Below the pieces are notes generated by a model. That model was not told where the DNA came from, did not search any database, and saw nothing but the letters and a program-made list of their open reading frames with translations. Made by a program: the position numbers and the translations under genes. Below are positions 63,802 through 64,000 of a stretch of DNA of 64,000 nucleotides, piece by piece (position 1 is the stretch's first letter; each line of letters begins with the position of its first letter). Source of the DNA: CAVZMI01 sp050011775 (GTDB taxonomy: Bacteria > Bacteroidota > Ignavibacteria > UBA10030 > CAVZMI01); the NCBI GenBank assembly GCA_050011775.1, contig JBEKIL010000008.1, forward strand, positions 1 to 64,000, read 5' to 3'.

Positions 63802-64000
63802 ATGGCGAATATCTTAATCAAGGAAATTGAACAGGACCCCGATCTATCCGGATACAATCTGAACGATCTTCCCTTATTATCGAGGCTGAAGTCCCGGTAT
63901 CTAAGAGCTAAAACGGCTGTGTGCATCGAAAGAGCAAAACTTATTACAGATTACATGAGAAATCCTGATTATCCCGATGAACCGGTGGAAATCACAAGGG
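63802..64000 (+). CDS. N-terminus of a probable glycyl radical enzyme (PFL-like), partial
   Basis: 66 codons before the window ends. GGAG lies five bases before the ATG. LPLLSRLKSRYLRAKTAVCI then ERAKLITDYMRNPDYPDEP is the pyruvate formate-lyase/diol-dehydratase family N-terminal pattern (R...LK.R.L.....(I/V)C.ERA.L.T..Y......P). The catalytic region and the glycyl loop lie beyond the window, so this rests on the N-terminus only. Confidence 0.6.
   Translation, partial: MANILIKEIEQDPDLSGYNLNDLPLLSRLKSRYLRAKTAVCIERAKLITDYMRNPDYPDEPVEITR

Overview
The window looks like a chromosomal segment of a Gram-negative bacterium of the FCB (Bacteroidota/Ignavibacteriota-like) branch. Reasons: a secreted beta-propeller protein ends in a type IX secretion (Por) sorting domain; lipoproteins, an alpha-2-macroglobulin and PBP1C imply a periplasm; there is a GH92 mannosidase and a nuo operon with a short NuoG. 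Many genes have clear Shine-Dalgarno sequences and the 16S 3' end has CCTCC, so it is probably not a typical Bacteroidia. The placement is inference; no tree could be built here.

Layout. 1-4740: 3' part of 16S, tRNA-Ile(GAT), tRNA-Ala(TGC), 23S, 5S and a terminator. 4741-5080: hairpins and a broken second copy of the 5S end plus terminator. 5107-9403 (minus): clpC, a membrane glycosyltransferase, and a displaced duplicate of the clpC 3' end. 9743-12700: tRNA-Asn with its promoter, a 14-repeat T9SS-exported propeller protein, and displaced tRNA-Asn 3' ends. 12702-20970 (minus): pbpC, alpha-2-macroglobulin and a DUF2914 protein, probably one cell-envelope operon. 21058-24860: decayed mobile-like remnants and two exported proteins. 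25193-30982: a tight operon of PqqD-like protein, HPr-kinase-like kinase, three GT2 glycosyltransferases, an uncharacterised nucleotidyltransferase and a methyltransferase. It resembles a RiPP tailoring locus, and the PqqD protein carries a C-terminal tail that looks like a precursor peptide. 31091-33119: a glycosyltransferase remnant and a GT39-like enzyme. 33259-41146: fructose-bisphosphate aldolase, aldo/keto reductase, MsrA, and a sugar transporter, ROK kinase and GH92 mannosidase set. 41289-48748: a DUF2062/TIGR03545 pair, DUF1015-serA divergent from serC, and an M16 peptidase. 48770-53622: alanine aminotransferase-like gene and nuoG, nuoH, nuoI. 54049-58530: a comM (yifB) gene flanked on both sides by remnants of another comM, with an IS200-like transposase on the left and a TIR-like gene plus a broken nuclease-STAND gene on the right. 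58565-61455 (minus): Trp-rich protein, DUF1360 protein and a small Cys-rich-start protein. 62460-64000: metallophosphoesterase and the start of a probable glycyl-radical enzyme.

The most striking theme is that gene ends are duplicated with cargo between the copies. This is seen at 5S, clpC (3'), tRNA-Asn (3' end plus terminator), comM (5') and comM (3'). For comM all seven base differences in the duplicated 3' coding end are synonymous, and for clpC ten of fourteen are. The copies therefore diverged as working genes in different genomes before being brought together, which points to import of foreign alleles with linked cargo rather than local tandem duplication. No integrase is visible. A family of small palindromes with a constant outer arm and a variable inner stem is scattered through the same junctions.
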